Below are positions 55,833 through 64,000 of a stretch of 64,000 nucleotides of DNA, piece by piece (position 1 is the first letter of the stretch; each line of letters starts with the position of its first letter). Position numbers and translations under genes: made by a program. The notes below the pieces were generated by a model. That model did no database searches. It saw nothing but the letters and a program-made list of their open reading frames with translations, and had not been told where the DNA came from. Source of the stretch: Roseospira visakhapatnamensis (GTDB lineage: Bacteria; Pseudomonadota; Alphaproteobacteria; Rhodospirillales; Rhodospirillaceae); contig NZ_JACIGK010000002.1 in assembly GCF_014197915.1 (NCBI RefSeq), forward strand, positions 180,080 through 244,079. The letters are read 5' to 3'.

Positions 55833-56369
55833 TCAGAGCGGCCTGTTGCCGCGGGCGATGGCCACCACGCCGGTGCGGCTGACGTCCACCAGGCCCAGGG
55901 GCTCCATCAGCTTGATGAAGGCATCCAGCTTGTCGGTCTTGCCGACGATCTCGAAAACGAAGGAGTCGTTGGTGCTGTCCACCACGTTGGCCCGGAAGAT
56001 GTCGGCGATGCGCAACGATTCCACGCGCTTCTCGCCGGTGCCGTTCACCTTGATCAGGGCCAGTTCGCGGCTGACGGACGGACCCTCGACGGTCAGGTCG
56101 GAGACCTTGCGCACCGGCACCAGACGGCCGAGCTGAGCCTTGATCTGCTCGATCACCATGGGCGTGCCCGAGGTGACCAGGGTGATGCGCGACAGCCGCT
56201 CGGCGGTGTCCACCTCGGCGACGGTCAGGCTTTCGATGTTGTAGCCGCGCCCGGAAAACAGGCCGATCACCCGGGCCAGGACCCCGGCTTCGTTGTCCAC
56301 CAGAACGGCGATGGTATGCGTGCGGAGGTCCTGCTCTGTGCTGATCGAGGGGGGCATCGGGGACGCCAT
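55833..56369 (-). CDS. ilvN: Acetolactate synthase small (regulatory) subunit
   Basis: A 178-residue regulatory subunit. The N-terminal ACT domain is HTIAVLVDNEAGVLARVIGLFSGRGYNIESLTV, which binds valine for feedback inhibition; the second half is RVESLRIADIFRANVVDSTNDSFVFEIVGKTDKLDAFIKLM. The ATG at 56369 follows AAGGAAAAGG. Also named ilvH in some systems. It sits between ilvB (154 bases upstream) and ilvC. Confidence 0.95.
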   Translation of the reverse strand: MASPMPPSISTEQDLRTHTIAVLVDNEAGVLARVIGLFSGRGYNIESLTVAEVDTAERLSRITLVTSGTPMVIEQIKAQLGRLVPVRKVSDLTVEGPSVSRELALIKVNGTGEKRVESLRIADIFRANVVDSTNDSFVFEIVGKTDKLDAFIKLMEPLGLVDVSRTGVVAIARGNRPL

Positions 56370-56523
56370 GTGACCTTTTCCTTGGGTTCGTGTCCGGGGG
56401 AGTTCATGTCCGGAGGGCGTGTCCAGGCGGGTCGGTGACCGGGGACGCGAGGCGCATGCGGGCATGCAAAGGAGGCGGCGGCGGCCGGAAGCCGGCCGCC
56501 GCGCGAGGCGGGAGCGGGTGGGG

Positions 56524-58281
<1,758 letters not shown>

Positions 58282-58374
58282 AGTACCGCATCCTTCCAAA
58301 AGGGTCGGGTCGGGGGTGGTCGGGTCCTGACTCCAGGGACGCCGGGCCACCACTCCTTGGTCGAATCGAAACCG

Positions 58375-58405
58375 CCCCCGGTCATCACGGGAGAACCGCC
58401 GGGGG
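58375..58405 (-). promoter_or_regulatory. Attenuator-like hairpin in the ilvB leader
   Basis: On the minus strand CCCCCGG (58405-58399) and CCGGGGG (58381-58375) pair perfectly around a 17-base loop and are followed by CGGTTTCGATT, moderately U-rich. The sequence GGCGGTT occurs both inside the loop side and just after the stem, which would allow an alternative pairing. It is 94 bases before the ilvB start. Confidence 0.3.
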
Positions 58406-58605
58406 TGAGGCTGGCCGTGCGGTCTCCCCGTCTCCAGCGCGCGCAAGGGCCAACGAGCCGACGGCACGTCGAACGCCTGGGCCGGACTGCGGTGGGCGTG
58501 TCACGCGACGTTGCGCTGCCGCGCTGGACGCGCGGGGACCGCGCCCGGGTCTGAAGCGCGCGGGCAATACAAGACCAGCGCGCCGCCTCGGGCCCGGGGA
58601 GCGAC

Positions 58606-58634
58606 ACCCTAGTCTGGGAAGCTCAAGGGGTCAA
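58606..58634 (-). promoter_or_regulatory. Promoter of ilvB-ilvN-ilvC
   Basis: On the minus strand TTGACC (58634-58629), 17 bases, then TAGGGT (58611-58606): a good -35 and an acceptable -10 for a housekeeping promoter. Transcription would start near 58599 and leave a leader of about 318 bases before ilvB, long enough for attenuation or other leader control. Confidence 0.55.
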
Positions 58635-58809
58635 CAAAAACCCCCGAACAAGCGCAAAGGTTTCCCCCTTGGTCATTTCCGAAAATTGCGCCGGGGCGGG
58701 CACATTGGACATTTTCGACCGGAGTGGAGCGTGCGGCGCCACGGATGTCGTCAGGGGGGCGTCGGCCGGTGCCGCTCGGCGGATGAGTCACACTCATCCA
58801 ACGATGGTG

Positions 58810-59490
58810 TTACAGCCCGACACCGAGCAGCGGCACGGGCGACAGGCCGAACAGGGCCTGATGCGCCCAAAGAACGAATGCCAGCGTGAGGGCCAGGCCA
58901 AGCGCCACGCCGGCGGTGGCGCGGGCCGTCCACGGCAGTCCGGCGGCGCGGCCGGCGCGTCGCGCCGCGTCCAGCCGGCGCCACGCGTCGGGTCCCATCG
59001 TCCGCCGCCGCTTGCGGTCCACCATCGGCATGCCGCCAAAGGAGAACACCGTGAACACGCCGAACAGGATCGCCGGAACCAGGGCCCCGTTGGCCGGCAT
59101 GTGCGACAGGCTCCACAGGCCGAACCCCCAGAGCACGGGATGGCGCACCCACCCGACGAGCCCCGGGCGATCCGGGTCGAATGGTGCCCTCGATAGGCTG
59201 ATCGACAGCGGGTTGGGCGTGATCAGGCCGACGCACAGCAGCATGAACGCCGCCGGCATCACGACCAGCGGGACCCAGTACGTCCAGAGCGGCGGGGTCC
59301 ACAGGTGAACGTAGGGCGCGCGCAGGACCGCGACGATCAGCCAGGCGAGCAGCGCCGTCGAGACCACCGCATAGATCGCGAGATAGCGAGGCTCGCCAAG
59401 GCGGCGGACCAGCGCGCGGCGCACGGGCGGGACGGCCGGTCCGACGTGCGCGGCCAGGAAGACGCCCAAGGCGGTGAGGAACTCGGTCAT
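58810..59490 (-). CDS. NnrU family membrane protein
   Basis: A 226-residue integral membrane protein with six to seven helices. Its features match NnrU/isoprenylcysteine-methyltransferase-like proteins: WVRHPVLWGFGLWSLSHMPANG and FSFGGMPMVDRKRRRTMGPDAWRRL are conserved in this group. NnrU was named in connection with nitrate/nitrite/NO metabolism in Rhodobacter; its activity is not established. The ATG at 59490 (MTEFLTALGVFLAAH) is preferred over the longer frame. It is 76 bases downstream of the CopD-like gene on the same strand. Confidence 0.85.
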   Translation of the reverse strand: MTEFLTALGVFLAAHVGPAVPPVRRALVRRLGEPRYLAIYAVVSTALLAWLIVAVLRAPYVHLWTPPLWTYWVPLVVMPAAFMLLCVGLITPNPLSISLSRAPFDPDRPGLVGWVRHPVLWGFGLWSLSHMPANGALVPAILFGVFTVFSFGGMPMVDRKRRRTMGPDAWRRLDAARRAGRAAGLPWTARATAGVALGLALTLAFVLWAHQALFGLSPVPLLGVGL

Positions 59491-59566
59491 CGCGACGCCG
59501 TGGCCTCCTGGACGGGGGGCGACGAGTCTCCCCGGGACGGGCTCTGGTGGGTCACGGTACGGCGGA

Positions 59567-60037
59567 TCACAGGTAGAACCCGTTCGCATACAGCACGGCG
59601 GCCCCCACCGTCACCAGGCTGGCCGTCAGCAGCACCACATGGGCGCGCTGGATGAGCGCGAAGACCCGTTCGGGGTTTTCCTGTGCCTTCCGACGGAACC
59701 AGGCATGTAGGACCAGCGGTTCGGCCACGAACAGGACGAAGGTGAACACCGCCCAGATGAGGACCATGGCATGCATCCACAGGACGTCGACCTCCAGGAA
59801 CCGGTGCCAGGCATTCAGCCGGTCCGTCAGGTAGAGACCCGAGAGACCGGCCAGCGTGACCGATATCTTGGCCTGCCGGGAAAACCGCCCTTCGATGGCC
59901 TCGAACGCGGCGATGCGGCGCTCCGGAGTCTCCAGCCGGCGCACGGACGGCAGGATCACGGCCGTGACCATGAACACGCCGCCGATCCAATGCACGATGG
60001 CGAGAACATGAATGGCTCTGGCGATGACGATATCCAT
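59567..60037 (-). CDS. Four-helix membrane protein, CopD-like
   Basis: A 156-residue protein with four membrane helices (AIHVLAIVHWIGGVFMVTAVIL; VTLAGLSGLYLT; MHAMVLIWAVFTFVLFVAEPLVL; VVLLTASLVTVGAAVLYANG). Histidines occur within or next to helices 1, 2 and 3 (HVLAIVHW, WHRF, WMHAM), as in small b-haem or copper-transport membrane proteins such as CopD. The family assignment is tentative. It precedes nnrU and follows miaA on the minus strand. Confidence 0.6.
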   Translation of the reverse strand: MDIVIARAIHVLAIVHWIGGVFMVTAVILPSVRRLETPERRIAAFEAIEGRFSRQAKISVTLAGLSGLYLTDRLNAWHRFLEVDVLWMHAMVLIWAVFTFVLFVAEPLVLHAWFRRKAQENPERVFALIQRAHVVLLTASLVTVGAAVLYANGFYL

Positions 60038-60132
60038 GCGGATCTCTCGATGTCCATGAAGTGCCGACGACCGATCCCCTGACGCGGGTCGCCAGGCGGC
60101 GGCACCATTGTCCTCCGTCAGCGTCCGGACTC

Positions 60133-61101
60133 CTATAGGGACCTTAGGAACCGGCGCACGGTCTCCACGACGTCCGTGGTGTCATCGGGGCCGGACCCGG
60201 CCCCCCCGCCGCCGGATGGGCCCGCCCATCGGCCATCGGCCCGGACCCGTCCGCGCAGCCAGGTGCGCTGCCGCTTGGCGTAGCGGCGCGACGCCGCCTG
60301 AGCACGCATGACCGCCGTCTCCAGGTCGGTTTCCCCGCGCAGGTGGGCGGCCAGGTCTGGCACGCCGACGGCCTTCATGACCGGGCGGTCCGGGGGCAGG
60401 CCGCGAGCCAGGAGCGCCGCGACCTCCGCCAGGGCGCCGGCCGCGATCATGGCGACGAAGCGGGCATCGATGGCCGCGCGCAGGGCCTCGCGCGGCGGAT
60501 CCAGCACCAGGGTCAGGCGCCGCGCGGACACGACGGGCGGATCGGGCGGCTGGTCTTGCCACCACGACAGCGACCGGCCGGTGGCGTCCAGCACCTCCCA
60601 GGCGCGGACCAGCCGCTGCGAGTTGCCGGGGTCCAGGCGCGCCGCCGTCACCGGGTCGCGCGCGATGAGCGCGGCATGGAATGCCGTGTTGCCCATGCGG
60701 TCCAGCCGCGCCCGGGCCGCCGCGCGGATGCCGGCGGGGATGTCGGGAATGGGGGACAGGCCCTCGGTCAGCGCCTCCAGGTAGAGGCCGGTTCCGCCGG
60801 TGACGATGGGCACGCGGCCGGCTTCCCAGGTCTCGCGGAGGGTGTCCTTGGCCAGGACCGCCCAGCGTGCCGCCGAGCATACCTCGGCGCCGTCCAGCAC
60901 CCCGTAAAGACGGTGCGGCGCCAGGGCCTCATCCTCCGGCGAGGGCCGGGCGGTGAGGAGTCGCAGGTCCCGGTAAACCTGCATGCTGTCGGCGTTGACC
61001 ACCACGCCGTCGAAAGCGCGGGCCAGCGCCAGGGCCAGGCCGGACTTGCCGCTGGCCGTCGGCCCGGCGAGCAGGATCAGCGGGGGCGGGGGATCGGTCA
61101 T
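60133..61101 (-). CDS. miaA: tRNA dimethylallyltransferase MiaA
   Basis: A 322-residue enzyme that adds an isopentenyl group to A37 of tRNAs reading UNN codons. Walker A-like GPTASGKSGLALALA at the N-terminus; NADSMQVYRDL with the catalytic Asp; VTGGTGLYLEAL; and the C-terminal RYAKRQRTWLRG are all diagnostic. An ATG at 61122 also exists; 61101 (MTDPPPPLILLAGPTASGKS) fits better. The last 40 residues include a Gly-rich loop. It is divergent from serB. Confidence 0.95.
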   Translation of the reverse strand: MTDPPPPLILLAGPTASGKSGLALALARAFDGVVVNADSMQVYRDLRLLTARPSPEDEALAPHRLYGVLDGAEVCSAARWAVLAKDTLRETWEAGRVPIVTGGTGLYLEALTEGLSPIPDIPAGIRAAARARLDRMGNTAFHAALIARDPVTAARLDPGNSQRLVRAWEVLDATGRSLSWWQDQPPDPPVVSARRLTLVLDPPREALRAAIDARFVAMIAAGALAEVAALLARGLPPDRPVMKAVGVPDLAAHLRGETDLETAVMRAQAASRRYAKRQRTWLRGRVRADGRWAGPSGGGGAGSGPDDTTDVVETVRRFLRSL

Positions 61102-61464
61102 GGGGCGTGGGCTGGCGTGCATCGGACCGATGACAGGCGCGGGTCCATGGGGTTGAGAAGGGCCGGGGCGGCGGCACGGCCGCTGCGCGGACCGTCAATG
61201 AGCGTATGCCATGACGGAGGAGCCCGAGACCATGGTCTTGGCCGATCGGGGCCGCCCGGATGGCGGGATGGACGCCATGCCGCGGACTCTCCAGGGGGCT
61301 CGCGTCGCCTGGACTGACTGGACACGTGATCCCTTCGTATCAGCGCGCCCTCGCCCCACGTTGCCAATGGCCCCCGTTCCGCGCTAAAGGGTCGACGCCC
61401 GCCGGCCACGCCCGGTGGCGCGTCCCCACGCCCGCCGCCGTCTTTTCCGCCGGAGCCGCCCGCC
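61102..61464. other. Divergent intergenic region miaA-serB
   Basis: The 363 bases hold the promoters of both genes by position, but I found no clear promoter pair, riboswitch or operator. No gene is supported. Confidence 0.5.
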
Positions 61465-62451
61465 ATGGTCCTGCCCCCGCCGATCCCTCTCCAGGCCGCG
61501 CCCGGGGAGCCCGCCGCCGCGCCCGGTGTCCGGGGCCTGGACCAGGTCCTGACGCTGATCGCCGCCCCCGGATCCGGGGCGCTGACCAAGACCCGGGCGA
61601 AGGCCGCGCGCGCCGCGCTGGGAGCGCTGGGGGCCGAGCACGCCCGGCCACGCTGGTTGGCGGAGAACGAGGCCTGCGACATCCCCTTCACCGGCCTGGC
61701 CCTGGAGCAGGCGGAGGGCCAGGCGCGGGTGGCGCTGGGCGGCGCGCCCGTGGACGCCATCGCCCAGCCCATGGCCGACCGCCGCAAGGCGCTGCTGATC
61801 TCCGACATGGACTCGACCATCGTCACCTCGGAGACCCTGGACGATGTGGCCGCCCACGCCGGCCTGAAGGACCGGATCGCCGCCCTCACCGCGCGGGCGA
61901 TGAACGGCGAGATCGACTTCGCCCAGTCCCTGGCGGAGCGTGTCGCCATGCTGGCGGGTCTGCCGGAGGCGGCGCTTGACGAGACCTGGGCGGACACGCG
62001 CCTGACACCCGGCGCCCGGACCCTGGTGGCCACCATGAAGGCCGCCGGAGCATATTGCCTGCTGGTCTCCGGCGGCTTCACGGTCTTCACCGGGCGGGTG
62101 ATGGCGCTGTGCGGCTTCGATGACCATGTGTCCAACGTGCTGGAGATCCAGGACGGCCGGCTGACGGGGCGTGTCGTCCCGCCGATCCGGGACCGCCAGA
62201 CCAAGCTGGACACCCTGATGACCGAGGCCGGTCGCCTGCGCCTGCCCATGAGCCGGACCCTGGCGGTCGGCGACGGCGCGAACGACTTGCCGATGCTGTT
62301 GGCCGCCGGCCTGGGGGTGGCCTTTCATCCGCGCCCCAGCGTGGCCGACCGGGCCCGCGCCGTGGTGCGCCACGGTGACCTGACGGCGCTCCTGTATGCC
62401 CAGGGCTACGCCCGCGCCGAGTTTGTCGAGATCGAGGACCCCGCCGCATGA
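61465..62451 (+). CDS. serB: Phosphoserine phosphatase SerB
   Basis: A 328-residue HAD-type phosphatase for the last step of serine synthesis. The nucleophile motif is SDMDSTIVTSE (DxDST), motif II is LLVSGGFTVFTG, the Lys motif is RQTKLDTLM and the metal-binding motif is AVGDGANDLPML. An N-terminal 100-residue regulatory region precedes the catalytic domain, as in proteobacterial SerB. ATG at 61465. Its stop overlaps the start of the FAD-linked dehydrogenase (ATGA). Confidence 0.96.
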   Translation: MVLPPPIPLQAAPGEPAAAPGVRGLDQVLTLIAAPGSGALTKTRAKAARAALGALGAEHARPRWLAENEACDIPFTGLALEQAEGQARVALGGAPVDAIAQPMADRRKALLISDMDSTIVTSETLDDVAAHAGLKDRIAALTARAMNGEIDFAQSLAERVAMLAGLPEAALDETWADTRLTPGARTLVATMKAAGAYCLLVSGGFTVFTGRVMALCGFDDHVSNVLEIQDGRLTGRVVPPIRDRQTKLDTLMTEAGRLRLPMSRTLAVGDGANDLPMLLAAGLGVAFHPRPSVADRARAVVRHGDLTALLYAQGYARAEFVEIEDPAA

Positions 62452-63881
62452 CCGCCGTTGCCGATCCCCTGATCGTCCGTTTCGCCGAGATCGTCGGCCC
62501 CGCCGCCGTGTTGACCACGCCCGAGGATATGGCGCCGCATCTGGAGGAGCCACGCGGCCTGTTCCACGGCCAGGCCCGCGCGGTGGTGCGCCCGGCCACC
62601 ACCGACGAGGCCGCCGCCGTGGTCGCCGCCTGTCATGAGGCCGGCGCGCCGATGGTGCCCCAGGGCGGCAACACCGGCCTGGTGGGCGGCAACGTGCCGT
62701 TCGAGCACGGGGGCGAGGTGGTGATCTCCACCCGGCGCCTGAATCGCGTCCGGGCCCTGGATCCCGTCAACCTGACCACCACGGTCGAGGCCGGGGTGGT
62801 GCTGGCCGACCTGCAACGGGCCGCCGACGAGGCGGACTGTCTGTTCCCGGTCAGCCTGGCCGCCGAGGGCTCCTGCCAGATCGGCGGCAACATCGCCGCC
62901 AACGCCGGCGGGACTGGCGTACTGCGCTACGGCAACATGCGTGAGCAGGTGCTGGGCCTGGAGGTTGTCTTGCCCGATGGCCGCGTCTGGAACGGCCTGC
63001 GCCGCCTGGGCAAGGACAACGCGGGCTATGCCCTGCGGCACGTGTTCGTGGGCTCCGAGGGGACCCTGGGCCTGATCACCGCCGCCACCCTGCGGCTCTA
63101 CCCGCGTCCCGTGGCCCGGGCCACCGCCTTCTGCGGCCTGGACGACCTGGAAAAGGTCACCGCGCTGCTGCGTCACGCCCGCGCCTGGTCGGGCGACTCG
63201 GTGACCGCCTTCGAATTGATGGCCCGCTTCGGGATCGAGATCACCCATCGTCACATGCCCGGCTGCGCCGACCCGCTGGAGGCGCCCTGGCCCTGGTACG
63301 TGCTGATCGAGCTGTCCAGCGCCCGCCCCGGCGCCGGCGAGGCCGGTGGGGTGCGCGACGACCTGGAGGGGCTGCTGGGCGCCGCCTTCGAGGACGGCCT
63401 GATCGCCGACGCGGTGCTGGCCGAGAGCCTGGATCAGGCCGAGGCGCTGTGGCGGCTGCGCGAACTGATGAGCGAGGCCCAGGGCATCGAGGGCGGCTCC
63501 ATCAAGCACGACGTCTCGCTGCCCGTGTCGTCCGTGCCGGCGTTCATCACCCGCGCCAACGCCGCCGTGACCGCCGCCATGCCCGGCCTGCGCCCCTGTC
63601 CGTTCGGCCATGTCGGCGACGGCAACATCCACTACAACCTCAGCCAGCCCGAGGGCATGGACAAGGCGGCCTACCTGGACCATTGGGACGCCATGAACCG
63701 CATCGTCCATGACCTCGTCACCGAGATGGACGGGTCCATCGCCGCCGAGCATGGGGTGGGCCGCCTCAAGGTGGGCGAACTGGAGCGCCTGAAGGCGCCG
63801 GTGGAACTGGAGATGATGCGGTCCCTCAAGCACGCCCTGGACCCGGCCGGGCTGTTCAACCCCGGCAAGGTGGTGGCGTAG
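62448..63881 (+). CDS. FAD-linked D-2-hydroxyacid dehydrogenase (D-2-hydroxyglutarate / GlcD type)
   Basis: A 477-residue flavoenzyme of the FAD-binding type-4 family. The FAD site includes VPQGGNTGLVGGNVP and AAEGSCQIGGNIAANAGGTGVLRYGNMREQVLGLEVVLPDG split over residues 140-180; the C-terminal domain has FGHVGDGNIHYNLS and AAEHGVGRLK, with the His that takes the substrate proton. Coupled translation with serB fits a role as D-2-hydroxyglutarate dehydrogenase, because phosphoglycerate dehydrogenase of the serine pathway can make D-2-hydroxyglutarate. A lactate or glycolate substrate remains possible. Confidence 0.85.
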   Translation: MTAVADPLIVRFAEIVGPAAVLTTPEDMAPHLEEPRGLFHGQARAVVRPATTDEAAAVVAACHEAGAPMVPQGGNTGLVGGNVPFEHGGEVVISTRRLNRVRALDPVNLTTTVEAGVVLADLQRAADEADCLFPVSLAAEGSCQIGGNIAANAGGTGVLRYGNMREQVLGLEVVLPDGRVWNGLRRLGKDNAGYALRHVFVGSEGTLGLITAATLRLYPRPVARATAFCGLDDLEKVTALLRHARAWSGDSVTAFELMARFGIEITHRHMPGCADPLEAPWPWYVLIELSSARPGAGEAGGVRDDLEGLLGAAFEDGLIADAVLAESLDQAEALWRLRELMSEAQGIEGGSIKHDVSLPVSSVPAFITRANAAVTAAMPGLRPCPFGHVGDGNIHYNLSQPEGMDKAAYLDHWDAMNRIVHDLVTEMDGSIAAEHGVGRLKVGELERLKAPVELEMMRSLKHALDPAGLFNPGKVVA

Positions 63882-63920
63882 GCGCGCTCGTCAGGATCGG
63901 GCTGTTAGAGTAATCCGAGA

Positions 63921-64000
63921 TCAAGTTGGGCCATAGCCGGAATGCCGCATATAGCTGCTGCACTCTGTTGGCATAACTTTGTCGAGCGCTTCTTTCAGGG
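63921..64000 (-). mobile_element. C-terminal end of a transposase (IS630-like), partial
   Basis: On the minus strand from the window end, a frame reads LKEALDKVMPTECSSYM and then RHSGYGPT before a stop at 63923-63921. The pattern E-C-x-x-Y-(8)-G-Y near the C-terminus is typical of IS630-family transposases. The local base composition is lower in GC than in the upstream genes, and the left end of the element is probably between 63885 and 63915. Only the last 26 residues are visible, so the family is a guess. Confidence 0.5.

Larger units (their letters stand above)
58282..58809. other. 528-base region upstream of ilvB: leader and promoter
   Basis: Contains the ilvB promoter candidate (58606-58634), about 315 bases of transcribed leader with an attenuator-like hairpin (58375-58405), and a short stretch after the NnrU stop. 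No leader peptide rich in Ile, Leu or Val codons could be recognised, and no gene is supported. Confidence 0.5.

Overview
This is a GC-rich, gene-dense bacterial chromosome segment. Protein families and gene order point to an alphaproteobacterium, most likely of the Rhodospirillales (purple non-sulfur type); that placement is inferred. Supporting signs are an HdaA-type DnaA regulator in a DUF2066 / CDP-alcohol phosphotransferase / hdaA / ppk / ppx block divergent from purM-purN, a tRNA-Leu / tig / clpP / clpX / lon block, an alphaproteobacterial Zur box, and a SqrR/BigR-type sulfide regulator. No prophage, CRISPR array or rRNA was seen. The only mobile DNA is the edge of a probable IS at the right end.

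Region by region. 0-5 kb: the 5' part of a flavin monooxygenase, then a divergent zinc-uptake locus (znuA / znuC-znuB-zur) around a Zur operator; both ZnuA and ZnuC carry unusual His/Asp-rich metal-binding stretches. 4.7-9.2 kb: a ferritin-like protein, an exported rhodanese, a Tat-exported sulfide:quinone oxidoreductase-like flavoprotein with a small membrane partner, and an MFS permease. A palindrome precedes the flavoprotein gene, and a persulfide-sensor-like ArsR regulator lies 8 kb away at 13.8-14.2 kb. 9.2-13.3 kb: a cobalamin riboswitch followed by a five-gene ECF cobalt-type transporter. 14.6-16.9 kb: an ScsB/DsbD-type thiol-disulfide reductase.

16.9-27.4 kb: purN-purM (purM has no ordinary start codon) divergent from the DUF2066-pgsA-like-hdaA run, then ppk, ppx/gppA and an App1-like phosphatase, with sixA on the opposite strand. 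27.4-34.2 kb: the proteostasis block lon, clpX, clpP, tig and tRNA-Leu(UAG), all on the minus strand, with a heat-shock-like promoter before lon. 34.7-36.1 kb: a soluble globin-coupled chemoreceptor. 36.1-46.5 kb: an exopolysaccharide-related region (WecG/TagA transferase, PilZ-HlyD protein resembling Alg44, Wzc-like chain-length/ATPase protein, GH113-like hydrolase, GT2, FecR, OmpA-like protein, ManC).

46.5-54.5 kb: a small secreted protein, an EamA permease fused in frame to an AmpD amidase, acs, a Dcu-type dicarboxylate transporter, a RidA-like protein, an orphan YopT/AvrPphB-like cysteine protease in an AT-richer pocket, and an Lrp/AsnC regulator. 54.7-58.6 kb: ilvB-ilvN-ilvC with a long leader. 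58.8-64 kb: NnrU, a CopD-like membrane protein and miaA, divergent from serB and an overlapping FAD-linked D-2-hydroxyacid dehydrogenase; the window ends in the C-terminal end of a transposase.

Points most worth a second look are the permease-amidase fusion, the orphan C58 protease, the non-canonical purM start, the His-tailed ZnuC, the SqrR/operator pair and the structured intergenic segment with a strong terminator near 13.5 kb.
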